The position numbers were made by a program, and so were the translations under genes. DNA of 64,000 bases from an uncultured Actinomycetes bacterium (lineage in GTDB: Bacteria; Actinomycetota; Acidimicrobiia; Acidimicrobiales; RAAP-2). Shown piece by piece: positions 59,243 to 64,000 of this stretch. The notes beneath the pieces are model-generated. The model saw only the letters and a program-made list of their open reading frames with translations, had not been told where the DNA came from and ran no database searches. Position 1 is the first letter of the stretch, and each line of letters starts with the position of its first letter. The stretch lies in NCBI GenBank assembly GCA_903885505.1, contig CAISIU010000101.1, forward strand, positions 92,779-156,778, read 5' to 3'.

Positions 59243-60210
59243 AGCTCGTCGCGGCGAGCGGTGGCTCGCTGCATGAAGGCGAGGCCACTGGGCATTTCGG
59301 TGAGCAGGTCGGTGAGCCCCGCGGGTCGCGCCAGCATCCACGAATGTCCACCCGGCACAAACTGCACCTCGGCACCGGCACTGTCGCCGAAGGCCTCGGC
59401 CGTCTCGAGTGGCACGACGCGGTCGAAGCACCCCCAAATGGGATAGATCGGGATACCGGCGCTCGCCACCTCACGAACGGCCGACGTCAAGTCGAGTTGC
59501 AAGAGGCCAGCGGCGAAGGGGAACGAGCGAACCAAGGTGCGCACATTGCCGGCCAACTCGGGAACAACGGCCCGCACGGTGCGGGTGAGGTGTCCGATGA
59601 GAAGATCCGGCGCATCAAGCGCGACGGCGGATAGCAGATCGGCGAGGGGTGCGGCGCCGGGCGCAAAGGGCCGCACCAGTCGAGCGACGCCACCATCACG
59701 CACCGACCACTGGGGCGTGGCAATGCCGTCGCGATAGATGACGCCGGCTACCTGAGCGGGGTGGCGACGCGCGTATTCGATGGCCACGGCCGCGCCCATG
59801 GAGTGTCCGACCAAGATGGGGGCCTCGATGCCGAGTTCCTCAACGATGTATTCGATGTGCTCGACCATGTGGTCGATGTCCATGTCCTCGCTGTCCAGAG
59901 GGTCAGAGCCGCCGAAAGCGGGTAATGAGGGATTGACGACTTTCCAGCCCAAGGTGGCGGCGAGCCACTGTGATTCGCGGGCGTACATGGATCCGCCGGC
60001 AAAGTACCCGTGGATGTTGATGGCCCACGGCCCGTCGTTTCGCGTGACGCGATAACGAAAGTTCTTTCCCGACCGGGGAACGTTGATGACGTCCCACTGC
60101 ACCGTGGCGTGTCGTTCGCCGTAGGCCCGAGTGTGATGGTTGGTCAGTCGGGGCTCGGCGAAGGTTCGCCACGCCACCTGCACTGCCTCGCGATACGCGC
60201 GAGTGTTCAC
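59227..60210 (-). CDS. Alpha/beta hydrolase
   Basis: 'ILVGHSMGAAVAIEYARRHPAQVAGVIYRDG', 'GGHSWMLARP'; GTG 60210 with GAGGAGA upstream. Confidence 0.88.
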   Translation of the reverse strand: MNTRAYREAVQVAWRTFAEPRLTNHHTRAYGERHATVQWDVINVPRSGKNFRYRVTRNDGPWAINIHGYFAGGSMYARESQWLAATLGWKVVNPSLPAFGGSDPLDSEDMDIDHMVEHIEYIVEELGIEAPILVGHSMGAAVAIEYARRHPAQVAGVIYRDGIATPQWSVRDGGVARLVRPFAPGAAPLADLLSAVALDAPDLLIGHLTRTVRAVVPELAGNVRTLVRSFPFAAGLLQLDLTSAVREVASAGIPIYPIWGCFDRVVPLETAEAFGDSAGAEVQFVPGGHSWMLARPAGLTDLLTEMPSGLAFMQRATARRDELYSLM

Positions 60211-60256
60211 CGTTGATCTCCTCGTTGAGCGTCCTGCACCACAGGCTAACGGGGCA

Positions 60257-60268
60257 TAGTGTGACGAT
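60257..60268 (+). promoter_or_regulatory. -10-like TAGTGT, 6 nt before ATG (leaderless candidate, SCO6745-like)
   Basis: TAGTGT-GACGAT-ATG. Confidence 0.55.
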
Positions 60269-61027
60269 ATGAGCACCATCAGTCTTGCCCACGAACTCGC
60301 CGACCCCATTGGTCGTATCGGGATGTACTACTACTTCTCTCCCTTGACGTCGCAGCGCGCGACGGAGCTGGGTACCGACGTCGTGTCGTACTACTTCGCC
60401 GGCCGCGGTGGCGTTCTCGGTGAGGTGGACCCCGACGAGGTTGACGAGACGTTCTATTTCTTTAAGCCGGGCATGGCATCAGGTATGTATGCGAACGGCG
60501 TGTCGCAATTGGGCCGCGCTGTTGCCGCTCGTGAGCACGCGGCCTCGGCTGACGCCTTTGCGCGCGCGACCTTCGGTGCCATTGCTCCCGAGGTCTTAAT
60601 CGCGTTTGCCGATGCGGTGCGCCGCATTGCCGATCAAGTACCCCTCGACATCGCCCCCCTCGCCGATGGCTACCTCGCCCTTCAGTGGCCGAGTGACCCC
60701 GCCGCGCGTGCCTTTCGGGCCGCGATTTATCTGCGCGAACTACGAGGCGGCGTCCACACCCAAATTGTCAAGGTGGCCGGACTCTCACCCGCGGTGAGTT
60801 GCTACTTGGATCGAGAGGGCGCCTATTTCGCCCTCCACGGTTACAGCGACGAGGACATCCCGGAGATCACCGAGGAGCATCGTGCCACTCGTCTCGACAT
60901 CGAAGAGCGCACGCACGAGGCCATGGAAACGATTCTGATGCTGATTAACGATGCCGATCGTCAGGCGCTGAGTGCGGGTTCAGCCGTGATGTTCGCCGCG
61001 TTGAAAGATCCCGTTCCCGTTAGCTAA
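60269..61027 (+). CDS. SCO6745-like family protein
   Basis: 'MYYYFSPLTSQRATELGTDVVSYYFAGRGGVLGEV' resembles the actinobacterial SCO6745 family. Confidence 0.6.
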   Translation: MSTISLAHELADPIGRIGMYYYFSPLTSQRATELGTDVVSYYFAGRGGVLGEVDPDEVDETFYFFKPGMASGMYANGVSQLGRAVAAREHAASADAFARATFGAIAPEVLIAFADAVRRIADQVPLDIAPLADGYLALQWPSDPAARAFRAAIYLRELRGGVHTQIVKVAGLSPAVSCYLDREGAYFALHGYSDEDIPEITEEHRATRLDIEERTHEAMETILMLINDADRQALSAGSAVMFAALKDPVPVS

Positions 61028-61452
61028 TGAAACTCTCCGTCCCGATCCGCCGCTTGTTCCCCCTGAACGTGGCGCTCGGAAGCGTGGGATTGGCGGCGTG
61101 GACCTTTGTCATGGGCGTGGGACTACCGCGCCACTATTCCGCTCAACACTGGGATGCCGCGTGGGTCGGTCTCGATATTGCGGAAACCGTTTTTCTCCTT
61201 CTCACCGCCTTGGGCGTCTGGAAGAAGCGACTCATCACCGTGGTGTTCGCCGTCGTGACCTCTACCTTGTTCGTCTGCGACGGCTGGTTCGATTGCGTGA
61301 CAGCGCGCGATGGTGAATTACGTGGAGCGCTCATTGTCGCGGTCCTTCTCGAAGCACCGGCGGCCATCGTGCTCACCCGCGCGGCGCTTCGAATCTTGCG
61401 GCACCACGCGGCGGACCCGTCAGTCTGGCGCGCGACGGTGTCGGCGGATTAA
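61027..61452 (+). CDS. Small multi-TM protein of unknown function
   Basis: Four hydrophobic segments; start overlaps the stop of the preceding gene. Confidence 0.6.
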   Translation: MKLSVPIRRLFPLNVALGSVGLAAWTFVMGVGLPRHYSAQHWDAAWVGLDIAETVFLLLTALGVWKKRLITVVFAVVTSTLFVCDGWFDCVTARDGELRGALIVAVLLEAPAAIVLTRAALRILRHHAADPSVWRATVSAD

Positions 61453-61913
61453 AAGACGGACCAGCCCTCCAGCTCGAGAAGGAATTCTTTGATCTCGAGG
61501 CCTCCGGAGTAGCCACCAAGACCGTTGGACGCGAGAACGCGGTGGCAGGGGACAATTACCGGGAAGGGGTTCTTGCCGTTGGCATTACCCACGGCTCGCA
61601 CCGCGGCGGGGCGGCCCACCGCGGTCGCGATGTCGCGGTAGGTGGCGACCTCACCAAACGGGATCTGCGTCAATGCGCGCCACACGTCAATTTGAAAGTC
61701 CGTGCCGTCGACGTGCAGGTCGGTCTCGAAGAAAGTGCGTTCACCGGCGAAGTACTCCTCGAGCTGCGCGGCGGCGTTTTCAACGAGAGAGGGGACACCC
61801 TTGTGTGTGAGGGACTTCTTGTCCGCGGGGAACCAGACATGCGTGAGGCCGTCGTCGTCACCCTCGACAACCCAGCGCCCCACGGGCGATGACACCGGCA
61901 AACGAAAACTCAT
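61449..61913 (-). CDS. ogt: Methylated-DNA--protein-cysteine S-methyltransferase
   Basis: 'ALTQIPFGEVATYRDIATAVGRPAAVRAVGNANGKNPFPVIVPCHRVLASNGLGGYSGG' (PCHR active site). Confidence 0.95.
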   Translation of the reverse strand: MSFRLPVSSPVGRWVVEGDDDGLTHVWFPADKKSLTHKGVPSLVENAAAQLEEYFAGERTFFETDLHVDGTDFQIDVWRALTQIPFGEVATYRDIATAVGRPAAVRAVGNANGKNPFPVIVPCHRVLASNGLGGYSGGLEIKEFLLELEGWSVF

Positions 61914-61938
61914 AGGCAAATTCAAGCACAGCGCCCCG

Positions 61939-61950
61939 TAAAGTGCCGAC
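61939..61950 (+). promoter_or_regulatory. -10-like TAAAGT, 6 nt before GTG (leaderless candidate, FAD oxidoreductase)
   Basis: TAAAGT-GCCGAC-GTG. Confidence 0.55.
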
Positions 61951-63105
61951 GTGAGCGCAGCGCACGACATCATCATTGTGGGCGCCGGGGTGGCGGGACT
62001 ACGTGCCGCCCAATGTCTCAGTGCGGCGGGTCGCGACGTCACGGTGATTGACGGGGCGGATCGAGTCGGTGGACGAATCGCCACCGATCGTCACGGTGAC
62101 TTCCTGGTGGACCGCGGTTTTCAATTGCTTAATCCGGCGTATCCGCAACTCGCGCACTGCGTGGATATGGCGGCCCTCGATCTGCGAGTCGCCGCCGCGG
62201 CGGTGCGCGTGGAAAAGCCGTCGGGATCGATGGTGTGGGGTAACCCCGTGAGCGACCGTCGCTCGACTCGCACCGTTCTTCGTCACTTGTTCACGGGTGT
62301 GCGGGCGGTGCCACAGTTGTCGCAGTGGGCCCTTCGACGCCCCGGCCGCGACAATGATCGCTCGACGGCGGTGGGGCTGCGCGACAGTTCATTCCCCGAC
62401 TCGCTACGCCGCGACATCATGGAGCCCTTCTTGCGAGGAGTGCTGCTCGACGAGCATTTAGACACGCCCTATTCGTATACCCAGTGGGTGCTGCGAACGT
62501 TGGTTCGAGCCCAGCCGGGAGTACCCGCTCGCGGCATGGGTGCGTTGCCGGCCACGATGTGCGAGCGACTGAGCGCGGCGACGATCATGTTGTCCACTCC
62601 GGTCGAGACCGTGACCGCCACGTCGGTGCGAACCGCACAGGGCGAGCTTCGGGCGACGGCGGTTATCGACGCGCGCAGTATTGCCATGGCCCCCGCCACG
62701 CACCGGGTGAGCACTTGGTGGTTTGCGACCCCCGCAACCTCGGACCGCACCGTGGTGCTCGATGGCGTCGGAGGTCGACTGCTCAATGCGCTGGACCTCG
62801 CCGCGGTCAATCCGAATTACGCGCCGGCCTCACGCGGACTCATTGCGGCGTCGTCACTGACGACACATGACGATGACCTCATCCGCGACGATGTGGCGCG
62901 ACTCTACGGCCTCACCACGCACGAGGTGGAGTTGGTAGTCCGTCACGACATTGAGCGCGCGTTGCCACGATGCACCTCGGTGCCGCGACGAGCGTCAAGT
63001 GTCATTGACGGCATTGTGACGGCCGGTGACGCCACCGCGACACCCTCTATCCAGGGGGCTCTCGCGAGTGGTGCCGACGCGGCGCGACGAGTGTTATCGG
63101 CTTAG
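61951..63105 (+). CDS. FAD-dependent amine oxidase/protoporphyrinogen oxidase-like protein
   Basis: 'DIIIVGAGVAGLRAAQCLSAAGRDVTVIDGADRVGGRIATDRHGDFLVDRGFQLLNPAYPQ'. Confidence 0.85.
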   Translation: MSAAHDIIIVGAGVAGLRAAQCLSAAGRDVTVIDGADRVGGRIATDRHGDFLVDRGFQLLNPAYPQLAHCVDMAALDLRVAAAAVRVEKPSGSMVWGNPVSDRRSTRTVLRHLFTGVRAVPQLSQWALRRPGRDNDRSTAVGLRDSSFPDSLRRDIMEPFLRGVLLDEHLDTPYSYTQWVLRTLVRAQPGVPARGMGALPATMCERLSAATIMLSTPVETVTATSVRTAQGELRATAVIDARSIAMAPATHRVSTWWFATPATSDRTVVLDGVGGRLLNALDLAAVNPNYAPASRGLIAASSLTTHDDDLIRDDVARLYGLTTHEVELVVRHDIERALPRCTSVPRRASSVIDGIVTAGDATATPSIQGALASGADAARRVLSA

Positions 63106-63995
63106 TGGGCGTTGCTGGCCGCCACCGGCGTGGCGGGCAGCGTGAGGGCACCAATGATGGCCATGGTGACGGCCACACCGGCGGCGACGAAGCATCCTCG
63201 GTGAAAGGCCGTCATGAAGGCGTTGGTGACGGCGGGCTGCACCTGGGCCGCGAGGGCGACCGGAAGGTGCGAGGTGGTCGCGAGAGCAGCCTGCATGGAT
63301 GAACTGGCCTCGGCGGTGACGGACGAACTGAGGTGCGCGGGTGCCAAGGCCGTCGCGACGGCCGGCGTAAAGAGCGAGGTAAAGACCGAACCCACGACGG
63401 CGACGCCCACCGTGCCGCCGAGCTCACGAGTGGTTTCGTTGACGGCCGCGCCGGCACCAATTTGATCATCGGGCAATGAGCCCATGACGGCGGTGGTGGA
63501 CGGAGCGTTCACCAGCGAGAAGCCGATGGAGATGACGATCATCGATCCCACGACCTCCCAGAAGTAGCTCGAGGTTGGAGTTTGAGTGCCAATCCACGAC
63601 AAGCCCCCGGCAAAGGTGAGGAGGCCCAAGGGAACGACGTAACGAGGTCCGACGCGCGCCGCCACGATGGAAGCCAAGGGCGTGACGAGCGCGGCGGTGA
63701 TGGCGAAGGGCAAGGTGTGCAGGCCGGACGAGAACGCGGAGTAGCCACGAATGAATTGGAAGTACTGGGTCACCAGGAAGATGAATCCGAAGAGCGCAAA
63801 GAAGTTGATGGCAATCGACGCGGCGCCTGCGGAAAAGGCGGCGTGGCGGAAGATTCGCACGTCGAGCATGGGGTGTTGTTGGTGGCGCTCCACGGCGATA
63901 AAGCCGACCAGGACGAGGACGGAGACCACGAAGAGCGCAATGATGGTGGGGCTGGTCCAGTGCCACGTCGGCCCCTCGATGATTGCCAGTATCAA
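63102..63995 (-). CDS. MFS (DHA2/EmrB-like) transporter, C-terminal part, runs off the window
   Basis: Multiple TMs; 'GSLPDDQIGAGAAVNETTRELGGTVGVAVVGSVF'. Confidence 0.85.
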   Translation of the reverse strand: MILAIIEGPTWHWTSPTIIALFVVSVLVLVGFIAVERHQQHPMLDVRIFRHAAFSAGAASIAINFFALFGFIFLVTQYFQFIRGYSAFSSGLHTLPFAITAALVTPLASIVAARVGPRYVVPLGLLTFAGGLSWIGTQTPTSSYFWEVVGSMIVISIGFSLVNAPSTTAVMGSLPDDQIGAGAAVNETTRELGGTVGVAVVGSVFTSLFTPAVATALAPAHLSSSVTAEASSSMQAALATTSHLPVALAAQVQPAVTNAFMTAFHRGCFVAAGVAVTMAIIGALTLPATPVAASNAH

Positions 63996-64000
63996 GGTGG

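Noticed and set aside
62500-62525. tRNA T-arm-like string GGTTCGAGCCC
   Set aside because: Inside the FAD oxidoreductase coding frame; no acceptor, D or anticodon stems around it.

Overview
A 64 kb, high-GC, gene-dense bacterial chromosome segment. Gene content and order point to an actinobacterium: mshA-ybjN, rex-hemACDBL, a complete nuoA-N, ctaE-qcrCAB with a three-TM Rieske protein, Ni-SOD/SodX and HelR-like genes. I cannot name the species. The window is dominated by core energy metabolism. It holds early heme genes (hemA, C, D, B, L) and late heme genes (hemE, H, Y), a 14-subunit Complex I with a divergent geranylgeranyl reductase, and the bcc and aa3 oxidase modules. The bcc and aa3 modules lie on opposite strands, separated by a histidine-utilisation operon. 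There is one tRNA-Lys(TTT). I saw no transposase, integrase, phage gene, CRISPR array or defence island. The most unusual signals are below the gene level. (i) A -10-like hexamer (TANNNT, mostly TAGNNT) sits 6-7 nt before an ATG/GTG at about 14 operon heads, which predicts widespread leaderless transcription. (ii) Five of ten convergent gene junctions share exactly 4 bp of overlapping stop codons (YTAR), and three more overlap by 12-42 bp. At gene level the candidates worth follow-up are a 1002-aa metallophosphoesterase-like/MprF-like fusion, a DoxX-Thr linker-Rieske fusion, a bacterial PHM/DBM-type copper monooxygenase with all six predicted ligands, and a GH1-like barrel that seems to lack its catalytic Glu. 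All calls are from reading the translations and motifs; no database search was run.
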